A model generated the notes under the pieces. That model saw only the letters and a list, made by a program, of their open reading frames with translations. It made no database searches and was not told the DNA's origin. Made by a program: the position numbers and the translations under genes. A stretch of DNA of 64,000 bases, taken from Diploscapter coronatus (taxonomy: Eukaryota; Nematoda; Chromadorea; Rhabditida; Rhabditidae). Location: contig OZ038423.1 in the NCBI GenBank assembly GCA_964036155.1, positions 38,889,249-38,953,248 of the forward strand, written 5' to 3'. Below are positions 34,902-46,440 of the stretch, piece after piece. Positions within the stretch are counted from its first letter, which is position 1. Each line of letters opens with the position of its first letter.

Positions 34902-37900
34902 ATGTCAGGAGTCAGCTTCTTTCTGTTCCACGTTCTATTCGCCGTTGTTGATCCGTGCTTTCGAACAGCACCAGGTAATCTTTAGGTCAATTGACATTTA
35001 TCTTGTTAGCATTTTTAGGAGACGGTGCTACAACAATACTGCCTCCCCCTACGTCTACAATGCTTTCTACCGAGACGATGGAAACAACGTCAGCCATGGA
35101 TTTTAGTACTCTAACTTCCACGCTGTCAACTAGCACGGAATCCTCGTCTACAAGCACGCCCACATCGACATCTACAAGCACGCCCACATCGACATCTACA
35201 AGCACGTCCACATCGACGTCTACAAGCACGTCTACAAGCACATCCACATCGACGTCTACAAGCACATCTACATCGACGTCTACAAGCACGTCTACAAGCA
35301 CATCCACATCGACGTCTACAAGCACGACCACCACGACCGCTTCATGTAAGTCAATATCTATGTTCGTTTTTTAAACCATACTCGATAATGGTTTAACTAA
35401 CATTTTTGCCGATTTCCTCACACAGATATTATCGCTGTGTCTAGATCAGATTCTCTCTGAATATCAGTCTTCCAAATCGCATAGCGTCAAAATAAGCAGT
35501 AGCTAAGGAGGGAGAAAGAGGGTCCCACTTCATAACAGCACGCAATAATGCCCAGAAAGATAAGATAGGAGTTTATCTTTTCCGGCTGATGCCGTTGTTG
35601 GGAATGTTTTATGACACTAGAAATAATGAGAAGATTTGAAGTAAAGTAAAAATCTAGATTCGTTCAGAATAGAAAACTATAGGTTGTGTAGAACCATTTG
35701 GGGACTCGTGAAATAATTCATTTCACTTTTCAATTTCTAAATTTCAAGTCCAAATTTACAAGATGATTTATTATGAGCAATCTGTCTAACATTTCTCCAC
35801 TTTATGAATTCAGCGTCCATATAAATAGACCGTTTCCTTATTATCTCCCACTCTTTCCTCTTCACAGAGCCCCATGTGATTCGGCTGAATTCACCCTTTC
35901 CAAACCAAGCAAACCCTATTTTGTAACGAATTATGTAATCTTCTAAAATAAAGAAATAGGTTAAAATAAATCCAGCTTTCTTGTCTCTTTACAGGGACCC
36001 TAAACAAAGAGTGCAAATACTGCCCCATGCAAAAACGAGGCAATCAGGCTTGTTACAAATCGATCTATTCCCGTCTCCGTCCCCAGTTCACCCAGATTTT
36101 TGGTTATTTTCACGTATCCCCGTCCTAGAAAGGTGAATTTCGAGCAAGCCTGCCGAAGGCGATTCATGAAACTATCAATTAACTAGACAGACTGCGTTCA
36201 TGGCCACTCACTTGTCTGTCTAGGGGTCGCTTCGCAGTCCGAATTACTCTATATCTAACTTTTAGAAGAAGTTTTTTTTTTCAAAAATTCATAACGTTTC
36301 GAAAATCAAACGAATTCGAAAAATCTTTTCGGGATATAGGAGTTGAAGGGCAATAGTTCATTTTTACTTCCTAGTGTATCGCACTACAACTTTATCATGT
36401 CACCATATGGTCACTACCATTTGGTACAATACCATGTTTGGTATCGTTCGACTCAAAATTGAATGGGACTAAATAATACATGTCTCTAGCTTCAATTTGG
36501 GCCTAAATTTTGGTAGACTACCTATGAAAATATTCTGGTATCACTTTCTTGAAAATTGATATTAAATTTGGTTTTTAGGTACTCCAACCGGTCCTTGTTT
36601 CGCAAATTCAGCTCCATCAGCTTGCTGTGGTAAGTCTTAACTATTCTTCAAACCAACCATTTTATTAGCAATTCAAGAGGAAATCTATTGCCCGAGTCCA
36701 TAAATTTTATGAGCTTTTTTCGGAGGAATCATTTTGTTTTCTGGGAAAACTACCGTATATGTTCCGAGAGATTCGTGACTTCCATATTCATTCATTAAAT
36801 TCGATTAAAATTCATACATAAAATTTGTAAGAATAGTGTATGAATTACAAAGAAAGCGTTATCACTTCTTTTTAACCGAACTCAACTATCAACATCAAAT
36901 TTACATGAATAAACGACCAACTCGTTTTTTTCAAAAAATAGCATCATCTTACTCTTCCTCAATAATAATTCATTATGATTAGAGAATAAAGGAAAATGCC
37001 CTCTTCTTCAAGCAAAAAGCGTTTTTTTCAAATCTAACTTCAACAATTTCAGCTGCACAATGTCCTACTGGCTGGGATTTTGTTGACGGCAAATGCTATC
37101 GGGTAATCGTTGAATATCATTTTCGTTTTAATTTCGTTTCGTGAATAGCAAGGAGTTTATAGTATTTTCGTACTCTTGCCACTTGGAACACAGCAAGTGC
37201 GAACTGCAAGGCATTATGCTCAATGTGCCATCTACCAAGGCTTTACAGCCAACAGCAAGGCAGGGACTTAGCGGATTATGGTAAGGAAATTCATGAGAAC
37301 TTATTAATATATAAATTGGAACATTCGATTTCTAAATTGCGTGTTTTTTCATTTTGCGGCATTAATAAGGCTGTACTCACAAAGGAAGCTAATGGCTAGA
37401 GAGGCCAAACCAGTTTTCAACGTTGATTTTAATGTTTAAATTTGGTATCAGTCTGATCATCGAAATCATGCTGATCTCAAAACTTTTTAGATCTCCGAAA
37501 CGATTTATCCTAAATAAAGCTATGATCATCTTTGTAGAGCGAACCTTTCTGTTGTAGCCTTCCCAAATTTTTCGGACAATAAACTCCGCCTAGTATTTAT
37601 TAAAAGACGTAATTTAACGTAAAACTCATCCAAATTATGTCGAAACTGGCCAAAATTTCTTACTATCTAAATTTTATTAAAAATTAAACAAGGTAATTAA
37701 AATCATCTATTGATTTTCTCCTTTTTTCAGCGAATCCTATCGTTTGGATTGATATGCGCAAAATCGCAGGCAATTCTAATGTAAGTCATCATTCTACTTA
37801 TAGGCAATTTTGAAAAGTAGAACGATAGAAACATACGAAAATAGTAAAGGGTTAGAGAAGGGAAGGGTAGGCTAGAGCATCTTTTACCATATTATTTCGT

Positions 37901-39431
37901 ATGTTCCTATGATTTATCGTTCTACATTTCCAGGTTGCCTACTATGATTAGTTCAAGGATATTTGTTTTCATACTTTTCATCTCTCTGTATTTTGATCTA
38001 TAACAAATTTAGCGTCTAGAAGACAGTGATAACCAGGAGTATGCATGTAACCTGTGGAATAATCCTTTGTAAGTAAAAAAAAAGTTTCACTGTAGCCATG
38101 GTTTTAATTGGATAATTGAATCTCAAATCTATAACAAGAGTACCTTCGACTCTTTGAGAGATCTAGATTGGAACAGTGGGCATGGCTCGTGCTGAAGCCG
38201 CGAATGTTAAGGCTTGATCGAGAGTCACCTATGGCGATCGCGACGAATCTCGAACACTCGCGCACATTAGCACAAGTCATGAACATTACATAAATCCAGA
38301 CCTCGAATACATATAAAAAAAGAATAAGATGTAATGAATGGCTGAACTTTCAACTAGTGGATAATTATTAATTATATTTAGATTTCCGGGTAAGAAATTT
38401 AGTTAATCGCAATGGAAGAAGAATTCGATTTTCAAAACTGCACAAATACCGCAATACTAAATCTCCATATTTATAGTAGTGCGTTTCAGACTTGGTAAAT
38501 TTCGAACCGCAGTCAACCGCATGAAATGAGATAGCATGCCTAATCGCGAGAGAAAAGATCATCCTTCTTTCCGTCTCTCAATAAGACATACTGTCTCTTT
38601 TCATGCAGTTGACTGCGGTTCGATATTTGCCAAATCTGGTGCATTTATGAAAATCAGTTCTTCAATTTCCCGATGCGCTTTACTAAATTCCTTCAGTTAA
38701 CCTTCCGAACCTGAACTGTGGTGTTGTGAGTCATATTTTTAATTCATTAAAATTTTTACCTTTTACAAAAATGAATTAATTTATACCGAGTGGATCATTT
38801 TCGAAAATCTAGAAACTATTTTGTCTTGTTGAGAGTTTGTAATAGTGTTATTTTGATGAATTACCGTGATGATCTATTTCCTAAAATTTACTTGACCTCT
38901 CTACTTATAAAAGAGATTTTGAAGCTGACTTAGATCAAGGAAAAACGAATTAAATGTTATTAAATGCAGAAATTAATAACAACCTAAATGTACATTTTAT
39001 AATCAATATTTTAGCTAACGCCTAATGGATTATGGGGCAACACTCCTGTAAGATTAAGTTTAATTTGTAAAAATACGAATGCCGTAAATTCTCTAATAGA
39101 ACTTTTTTATTTTTGAGAGGTTGAAAATTAAAGCCCCAAGGCATCTATTACAGGTTTTACGGCATGAAATATTTTAGTTAGAAATAACTCGAAAGTGAAA
39201 GGCGAGAAAATATGTATGATCAGATTTGGAAGATTTGACCCGATATTAGATTCGCTTAAATTCTTAAAGAAATATCATTTTTGATTATTAAAGGCACATG
39301 AAAATAGTTCAGAAACTCACGCACCCTATAAAAAATTTCCTAAAATCATATTCAATATTTAGTGCACCATTATTCGTAATTACTATGCCTGCGAAACGGA
39401 CGAACGGGTTGACGTGTCATGCTCTCCTTGA
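34902..39431 (+). CDS. Secreted mucin-like C-type lectin (CLEC) domain protein
   Basis: Probable secreted innate-immunity or surface lectin. Eleven exons: 34902-34974, 35019-35345, 35995-36102, 36579-36629, 37053-37102, 37163-37280, 37731-37780, 38013-38046, 38697-38725, 39015-39047, 39363-39431 (313 aa). A signal peptide (about 1-20) leads into a Thr/Ser linker made mostly of Ser-Thr dipeptides (about 60-130), likely O-glycosylated. Then comes a cysteine-rich connector and a CTL domain beginning C-P-T-G-W-D-F-V-D-G-K-C-Y. Its landmarks are W-N-T-A-S-A-N-C, V-W-I-D-M, N-C-G-V-L, G-L-W-G-N-T-P-C and Y-Y-A-C-E. The EPN and WND calcium ligands are not visible, so sugar binding may be lost. The donor at 38047 (GTAACC) was chosen over the stronger GTAAGT at 38069 because only it keeps the frame into the next exon. 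Confidence 0.87.
35130..35335 (+). repeat. Coding minisatellite (Ser-Thr repeat)
   Basis: Tandem copies of words such as TCTACAAGCACGTCCACATC with variable length and small substitutions, in frame, encoding Ser-Thr dipeptides. The opposite strand is also open (Val-Asp repeats), a simple consequence of the repeat and not a gene. Confidence 0.9.
37799..37945. mobile_element. Inverted-repeat element in a lectin-gene intron
   Basis: The left arm (TAGGCAATTTTGAAAAGTAG, then AACGATAG and AACATACGAAA) pairs with the right arm (TTTCGTATGTTCCTATGA, then TTATCGTTCTACATTTCC and GGTTGCCTA). The arms are about 50 bp with small indels and span a 147-bp unit in the intron before 38013. Confidence 0.6.
38480..38643. 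mobile_element. Inverted-repeat element in a lectin-gene intron
   Basis: Left arm CTTGGTAAATTTCGAACCGC plus AGTCAACCGCATGAAA, right arm TTTCATGCAGTTGACTGCGG plus TTCGATATTTGCCAAATC. These are about 40-bp inverted termini around a core with CGCGAGAGAAAAGA and TCTTTCCGTCTCTC. A MITE-like structure close to the acceptor at 38696. Confidence 0.65.
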
Positions 39432-39480
39432 TTATCCTTCTCATCTGATATTTCATTGTTCAAATGAAAACTGTATAAAT

Positions 39481-39486
39481 AATAAA
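39481..39486 (+). terminator. Poly(A) signal of the lectin gene
   Basis: AATAAA 50 bases after the lectin stop codon, followed by a T-rich run. Confidence 0.6.
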
Positions 39487-40015
39487 TTTTTATTTTTATC
39501 AAAAATTGAAATGAAAATAAATCGAAAGCTATGGTTCATTAATAAAGCTGCTTAACACTCTTCAGTGAAGTCAGATCAATTTGACTTTTATTCTCGGGAC
39601 GAGTATCCACAGGTGAAGCTGGGCATGCATGCTTTGCTTTCTTTAAATTCAAGCTGCAGACGAACAAAATGAGAATCATAGTATTTTGCAAAGAACACTA
39701 AACTTGAAACGCCTTGTTCACGCATGTGTAAACATTCCTATCATCACTTAAATTTGATTCAAATTCTTCATTGGTGTTTTGATGACATGCAATTATTCAT
39801 AGGAGCTACGTAGATTTGAACCTAATGCTCAGGATGAATTTCTCAAATTTAAATCGATTTTCTTCATAATGATGACTTTATATTCTTCCAAGGCGTTAAA
39901 CAAATTCTATGAGTTCAGAGCGTATTTCGGTAGACGAAACTGGCAACGAATTAGTGCCCAGTTTCATTGATCTCGAATAGTAGGAATGATAAAGCTAAAA
40001 TTAAAGATAAGCAAA

Positions 40016-40205
40016 GAAAGTTTTCTTTGTACCTCCTGCTTACAGTCAAATCGTCAAAACCCCTATCCACTTTTGGAGGCGGGCCTGGTCTTCCCATTTT
40101 TATGTTTAGGGTCCAAGGAGGCACCACTCATACGAGTTTGGTTCGGATCCAGGACACTTTTGAAGTTGTCCGGCCTTTGTTCGGGTTACTCAAAGAATGT
40201 GTCTT
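40016..40205 (-). repeat. Dispersed repeat, family 4, copy 2
   Basis: The reverse complement matches 32395-32607 over about 190 bp, with shared blocks around GGCCGGACAA, GATCCGAACCAAA and GGGTTTTGACGATTTGACTG. The two frames open across it are shadows of the repeat. Confidence 0.75.
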
Positions 40206-40479
40206 AATACATTTTTGAAGACATTCCATGCCCGAATTGAATCGATTTCATTCTTATAAACATTTATAAGGATCAACAAAAATCGATAACAACAACAATA
40301 GTCAAGAGTCAACAAAATCCTAGTTCAAAAGTCTTGGATTCCAAAGTCAATTTTCAGTTAAAAATCCCTTTTTCGTGAAAATTTCATTGAAATCATCTCA
40401 AAACTAATCATTTTCTGATTATTTTTCCCTAGAAATTCAAATTTTGCGGGAAAACTATCTTTGAAACCCTATTAAAGCT

Positions 40480-43400
40480 TTAGAGTTCGAGCAAATCGAC
40501 GATTTCGTCCGCGGTTGGGTGAGATTTCTGGGTCTGGGGATGTTGGTTTTGCTGATTTTCCGCCGGTTTTTGTAGCTTCACCTGGGGCGAGGCGGGAATT
40601 TTGCTAAAAGTTAAATTTCGCATTCAATTTTCTCTAAATTCGGCCTCTCAAATATTAAACTCCGGAATCAAAATTCATATCTATCCTAGATTTTTTTGCA
40701 GTGTTAAGAAAAGCCAATTGTAACGTAAAAGTCGAGTTCATCACGAAATGAGTCGATATAATCAAATTTAGCATATGACAAGAAAAGTTTCCGTCTTTCA
40801 GCTAAAAATCATCAAATTTTTAATTTTATATCCTCGGATTAAGTCTTTTTTTAAAATTGATACCTGGTGGGCGATTTGGATGAGCTTTTCCAGGAGTTCG
40901 ATCTGTTTGAAGGATTTGAGGGCGGCATGACGACAACTTCCGATGCTTTCCGGGGGGTTTTCTTGGAATTCGGCAAATTCGATCCGATCGTCTCGGTCAA
41001 ATTCACGAAGCCCGCCGCAGCTCGCTTAGGTGAGTCCAGGATCAATATCTGAAAATTGGCAAAAATTACTACCAATTGATTTTTTTCTCAAAAACTAACC
41101 TCATCATCGTCGCCTGAAATGTGCCTCTGTCTTTTTCTGACGGGATTTTGGTCGTCCTGCTCTTGCAATTTCGTCTCGTACGCCGTGCTGCTTTCCGGGC
41201 GCTGTTCTGGTTCTTCTGGGAATTTAAAAGTCATTTATTTGTATTGTTTTCACAGAAAGTTATCATAAAGTCTCGTTTTTTCAAGCAAATTTATAGATTT
41301 CAAACATTTTTTTTAGAGATTCTATCTTGTTTTCCATTTCAAATTTTACTTTCTTAAAACAACGGGAGAATTCGAGATTTTTGCAGAAAAAAGTAAATTA
41401 CCCGTTTGCATCTTTTCCTGTTCCTGTTGAATTTCCTCCACACCCCCAGTGGACCCGATGGTCTCCGTTTCCTGGTCGAGGAGAATTTCAAGATCGTCTT
41501 CGATTTGCTGTTGGCGAGCGCGTCGTTTACGGAAGATAGTTGGAGAGGCGAAATCCTGGAATTTTTAACTGTCTTATAAAAAAATCGAAAAATGTGTGCA
41601 AGTGGGCTCAAATTTTGAATTTGCTAGTTTCATTGAAGAATCTGATTTTGAAGGAAACTGAGAACTAACCATCAGTTTCGGCCTGCACATGACGGACGTC
41701 AAGGCCTTCAATTCGTAGAGAACAGACGACTCGTCATTGTGGCAGCGCTCCACGACCGTTCGAGCCACCTGAATTATCAAACGGTTGGACGTTTGGATTA
41801 TTACTTTAATTTTTCAAATTGCCGGAAAGCGCTCCACTATTAATTTATGATTAAGGTTCTTTGAAGACATATTTTAAACATTAAACTCACATTACGAGAT
41901 TCAGATAATGCGTATATTTCAAAGCTGATTGAAACTTACTTTAAATCTATTGTTTTTTTCAAAATTCTTTAACTTCAAGTTGATTCTTTTATTTTCGGGA
42001 AAAGATAGAGAAATATTGAATTTTTTCTCAGATTCATTTGGTTTAAACTTTTGTATTTTAATTTCAAGATAATTGATTTTTAAAAATTCGTATAATTAAG
42101 AAAAACCCACATTGATCGGAATCTGTAGATGTTCGTTGGTCTGTGAGAGCAACGCAACGAGTAGCCGGTGAAAGCCCTCGTAGTCGGGGTCGGCCAGGCA
42201 CCGCGAGCAGACTGAACATTTTATGTTTTAGTTTTTTTTTTTCTTCAAAAACACCTACCCTCCGAACAAACGTTCTCCAGTTGTTGAGTTTCACTCAATC
42301 CGCTCGCCGTCCTGATGACCGAAGCTAGAAGAGCGCACGACGCTAGAGAAAAGTTCTGAAATCTTCACATATTCCTGTCCTTGTGATTCTTTCTATTCTA
42401 AGCTACCCAGAATTTCCCTTCCCCAATATTTTTAATATTTAGGACAAAAATTAATTTCAAAAATACGTTTCAACAAAAGCTATAACTCTCAAAATACCCC
42501 TAATAGCCAATCTTTTCAGTATTTTGATGGGCAAATAATTTTTAAATATAAACTTTAAAATCTCGAAATTTTTCAAAATATTTCTTTATCCCTTGTCCAG
42601 AGTTTAATGCGAAAGAGTATTTTAAAAAAATAGGTTTCGAGAAATTTCTAGCTTTTCAAAAATTCTAACCCCCAATCCTGTTATCATATTTTGACCAAAA
42701 AAAATTTCAAAGATATGTTTCAAAAAATTCCATCTTTTTCATTGCTTCTCTTTTATAAACTTTATTTTCTGCGAAAATGTTCAAACCCGGTTTTTGGCGG
42801 CCTGTAAAATCACGTCAATCGCCCTGTAGAGAGTCGATGAGGCTCCTAATTTGAGGGAGACGAACTCCAACGTCCAGAAAACGTCGTCATTTTCACACGA
42901 AGGCAGCATGCTCAGCAGCACTTGCATCAGAGATTTGATCTGAAAAATACCCTATTTATTTTCATTTTTTTAAAATAAGTTTCATCAAAAATTTTGATAA
43001 AATTTGTGAAATGCAATTCAATGCCATCCTGGCAAATATCAAATGAAAACAAAATCTCACACTCGGCAAAATGAATAAATTGGCCTTGTTGACGAGCGCC
43101 CTGAGAAGTTGCAGCGAGGCAGACAAAGTTGTTGAATTCGTCAGGCCCGAATGCAGATGCGGGAACACATCGGAACGAATCAGTCTGTGGCCTGAAATTC
43201 AAATTTGTTATTTTTAATGTTCTATCTTCAATGTTTCAAACAGAGGTGGAACAAAATCTTAAAGTTGGAGGGTAATAATTTAAGCATCCGATCTTCAATG
43301 TTTCAAATAGAAACCAAATAAAAGCCTCAATTTTAATATGTGGAACTCATTATTAGCCAACAGTACGAAAATAAAACTAGATTTTTCAAATAAGTGTCAA

Positions 43401-44813
43401 AATAGTTGAACGACGTTCTGCAAGATATTTTCGGAGCAATGTGTTCGTTTTTGGAAATTTGACTTCAACGAAATAAAATACGTTTCAATTTCTTCACATA
43501 TAAACTTTAAATTTCTTTTCTTCAATAAATATTTCTCAGCCTTCTGAAAACTCGACTCGCAGGAAAAAGAGCGCATCGTTTCGAGGGAGAAAAGAAGACA
43601 TGCTCTTTACTCTCTCAATGTGACACGCTATTTTTCTGCGAGTCGTGTTTTGAGAAATTTTATGCCCTTTACTTTGCCCCAAAATAAGCCCACCAGTTTG
43701 GTCCAACTCGACGCATCTGGACACGGTTTCAATCAGCAGATTCGTGATTTCGGTCGATCGATCGATGATCAGCTGGGGGTCGAATTTGATGACTTCTGGA
43801 AAAATAATTTTATTTTTTAATTTAAAAAAATACCAAGATCCCCGGCTTGTAAAAGGTTAAGTACTTTTTTGTTCTTCAAAAAGATAATATTATAACCTCC
43901 TCCCATTGAGACGAAAATGGAATGTTTATTTTAATTTTTTTCAAGTTTAAAAAATCACCAGTATCCTTGCCGATCGCAGTGAAGTTGCCCTTAATGAAAT
44001 AGGCGAGCGTCTTCAACAGCGATTTCATCTCGTTGCAGCCATACGTCAGCGCGTACAGGTCTAGGTAGGCATTTCTAAAACATATTTTTCAACTTTTTAA
44101 AAGTTATTTTATTTTTCAAAAGTAAAAAAAATCACTTCATATCCAAATCATAGTTCTGCAGGGCCGCGTGAGCCGTCTGAGAGGCGATTTTGTCGAAGAG
44201 GGCCGCGAACAGAGTGCTGATCTGGAAATTTAGGATCCTTTTCTATTAACATTCTTAAAAATTATATTCTTTCCGATGTTTACAATTATTTTTCTCTAAT
44301 GTTCTTTGACTTTCTTTTCCAACATTTTTCTTAATTTTAAAACCCCCACCCTTGCATCCGAAACGAGTAATTGTCTCGTGAAAATTGCCGAAGCCAGTGT
44401 GCATCTTTCCGAGGCCAATTTTAGCAGCGCTCCCACTGAAGATGCATTTTCGCGGAGGCACCGATTGTATCTACAAGTTTTTATTTATTAGCTAACTGAA
44501 AACGACCCCAAAATCATTAACAGAAAGAAACTTGGTGAAATTTCAATTCCTTAAAACATGTGTTTCAAATAATTTACTTTTATTTTCTTACTTCTTGACA
44601 TATTTGGTCACGTAGATCCAGTGAACATCTGCTAGCTCGGGCTTGCTTGATCGGAGGTTGGTGACGAAGTTTTTGAGCTGCTAAAAAAACGTTTCTTTTT
44701 TTAAATTCAATGTTCTATATTTTTTCTAATTTTACCTGCCCAACCTCCAGATTCGTGTCGTTGTTCTTCAGATGCCGCTCGTAGTTCTCCACGACGGCGC
44801 CAAATGTTTCCAT
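40480..44813 (-). CDS. PELP1/RIX1-like helical-repeat nuclear protein (tentative)
   Basis: Fifteen exons join in phase, 583 aa: 44813-44736, 44680-44592, 44470-44350, 44221-44136, 44074-43959, 43795-43694, 43191-43061, 42939-42787, 42355-42259, 42211-42111, 41768-41670, 41555-41402, 41215-41100, 41048-40864, 40603-40480. The first about 390 residues are predicted alpha-helical, with Leu-rich stretches such as SLMQVLLSMLP and FHRLLVALLSQ. The last about 190 are disordered, rich in Gln, Glu, Ser and Pro, with basic words (RKRQRH, FRKRRARQQ) typical of nuclear signals. The run Y-E-G-F-H-R-L-L-V-A-L-L followed by an Ala-Leu helix and C-R-P-K parallels the RIX1 region of human PELP1, a ribosome-biogenesis factor. 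The resemblance is by eye and weak. The ATG follows a TTCAG acceptor within a few bases. It may be cotranscribed with NDUFB7, which ends 455 bases upstream. Confidence 0.62.
43543..43655. mobile_element. Palindromic element, family 2, copy C
   Basis: Arms TGAAAACTCGACTCGCAGGA and TCTGCGAGTCGTGTTTTGAG around a core with TTTCGAGGGAGAAAAG and TTTACTCTCTCAATG. Lies in the intron after exon 6 of the PELP1-like gene. Confidence 0.7.
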
Positions 44814-45267
44814 TTTCTGAAGATTCAAAAATATTTAAATAATTCCTAAAAAATCTTGAAACTTGTCAGAGTTACTTTCATTTCTTACAGAAAGTAGAGT
44901 AATCATGATAGTTTCAAGATCTTTACAAATATCTCGAAACTCAATCAAAACGAGCCACAGAACAACGATAATAACTAGGCTTTGAACCTATTCCAATCAA
45001 AAATGAATTTTTCAACAAAAAATCTCGTCAAATTTATTTTACAATCGCCTAAAATCAAATCTTTCCCGAACTTTCCAGATTCTTGCAATCTGAAAATTCC
45101 AGAGCATTGAGCAGAAACTTACGAGTTATTCTACGGAAAAAAAACTTTAGAGTTCTAAAAAACCGACGGAGATTATCGATTTTCGTTCTAGGATCTAGGA
45201 ACGAAGACAATGTACAATATCTCTAGAAATTTAGTCGTTGGGTCAGAAAATTCCGGATTTTCTCGAC
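44814..45267. other. Short spacer between NDUFB7 and the PELP1-like gene
   Basis: 455 bases, AT-rich, no gene. Minus-strand AATAAA (plus TTTATT at 45024-45029) could end the NDUFB7 mRNA. An acceptor reading TTCAG lies at 44817, directly before the PELP1-like ATG. This arrangement fits an internal operon junction, but a separate promoter is not excluded. Confidence 0.5.
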
Positions 45268-46440
45268 TTAGGCGGCCGCTTTCGCCTCCTTTCGCTGCTT
45301 GCGCATCAGAAGTCGGCGTTCGCGCTCGAATTCCTGAAAAATAATTTTCCAATTATGCTTCAAAATTTAAAACTTTAAGAATAACACAATATTTAATCGG
45401 CAGTCGTCTATTTGCACGCAGCAATTATCAAAAATGCCGACCGTCATTAGCACATTTTATGTGTTCCTCTTTTGCGTTAAAAATAAAAGAACCTGGATCT
45501 TATAATTCATAAAATACAAGACCCAAGGGTCTTTTAATTTCGATTTTCTAACCTTGATCCTCATGATGTAGTCCTCGTACTCACATCGATCCCACGCAAA
45601 GCGTTCGTCCGCGCACGCCCAACCCGAGAACGGCACGTACGATTGCTGGAAAGTGGCCATTTGTTTCTAGTCAATAAAATTCAATGATAATGTTTAGAGT
45701 TGGAACAAGGGTCAAACAAATCAAGTGAGCATCTTCTATTTCATCGCTTCGAGCAAAAATTGAAACCTATCTTCAGAAAATTGGTTTTTACATTTCTCGC
45801 ATTTTTAAGGGAAGATTCGAATTCAATGCAGGGGATCTACGAACGACTGGGAACCCTGCCAGTGTGAACTTCCCTCCTAAAATTGAAGAGGAGCTTACAA
45901 TGGGAATGTTCACTCTACTCGTTCGTGGATTCGAGCGCAGGATTTCAAGTAAATGAATGCCCGTACCTGGTGACTTTATGAGAGCGAAAATCGACTTGTT
46001 CGAGCAGTTTCTTATGCTCCTACATTGTTGGGCAAATTTGGTTGATTTCCAGATTTTCTTTGAAAAGTCACTTATTTTACCTGGCATTTCATGAGCGGAA
46101 TGAGCTTGTGCGCGCAGTAGTCGCGTTGACCCATCGAAAGTCGCCAACGCTCCATATCCTCCCAACTCGCCTGCATTTCGCGAGGCTGAAAATGCTCAAT
46201 TTGGGAAAATTTTAGATTAGTTTAAAAGATTATTTATTGTACCCGATAAAATTTCTAATAGTTTACCAATAAAAACTATCTTATTATAGCCAACATCTTT
46301 ATTTTTCTCAAATAACAAAAATCTCCGACCTTCCTGGGTCTAGCGAATCCGACCTGGGGATCGAATGTGGGCGGTCGGTCTGTGCGCGGCGCGATATGCG
46401 GGTCCGTGCTCTCCAGCGACACCGACAGTTTCGTACCCAT
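45268..46440 (-). CDS. NDUFB7: NADH:ubiquinone oxidoreductase subunit NDUFB7 (B18)
   Basis: Accessory subunit of the distal membrane arm of complex I, folded in the intermembrane space by the disulfide relay. Four exons: 46440-46330, 46185-46081, 45645-45553, 45333-45268 (124 aa, family size). The N-terminus reads MGT, with Gly after Met in the usual myristoylation position, then P-P-T-F-D-P-Q-V-G-F, which is diagnostic. A twin CX9C CHCH fold is explicit: C-A-H-K-L-I-P-L-M-K-C followed by C-A-D-E-R-F-A-W-D-R-C. A basic tail (E-F-E-R-E-R-R-L-L) ends the protein. A TTTCAG acceptor lies 13 bases before the ATG (46454-46456 on the plus strand), probably a trans-splice site. Confidence 0.94.

Larger units (their letters stand above)
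39432..40479. other. Convergent intergenic region
   Basis: Lies between the 3' ends of the lectin (+) and PELP1-like (-) genes. Apart from the lectin poly(A) signal and the dispersed repeat at 40016-40205, no gene or structured element was seen. Confidence 0.5.

Noticed and set aside
34987..35334. Minus-strand 115-codon frame of Val-Asp repeats
   Set aside because: It is the antisense of the Ser-Thr minisatellite of the lectin gene; low complexity only.
38104..38286. Minus-strand 60-codon frame and a plus-strand frame after CTGTAG at 38092
   Set aside because: The plus frame could extend the lectin exon ending at 38068 but destroys the CTL domain; the 38046-38697 splice restores it.
39967..40218. 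Two overlapping plus-strand frames of 73-83 codons
   Set aside because: They lie within a dispersed repeat whose other copy at 32395 is not open in the same way.
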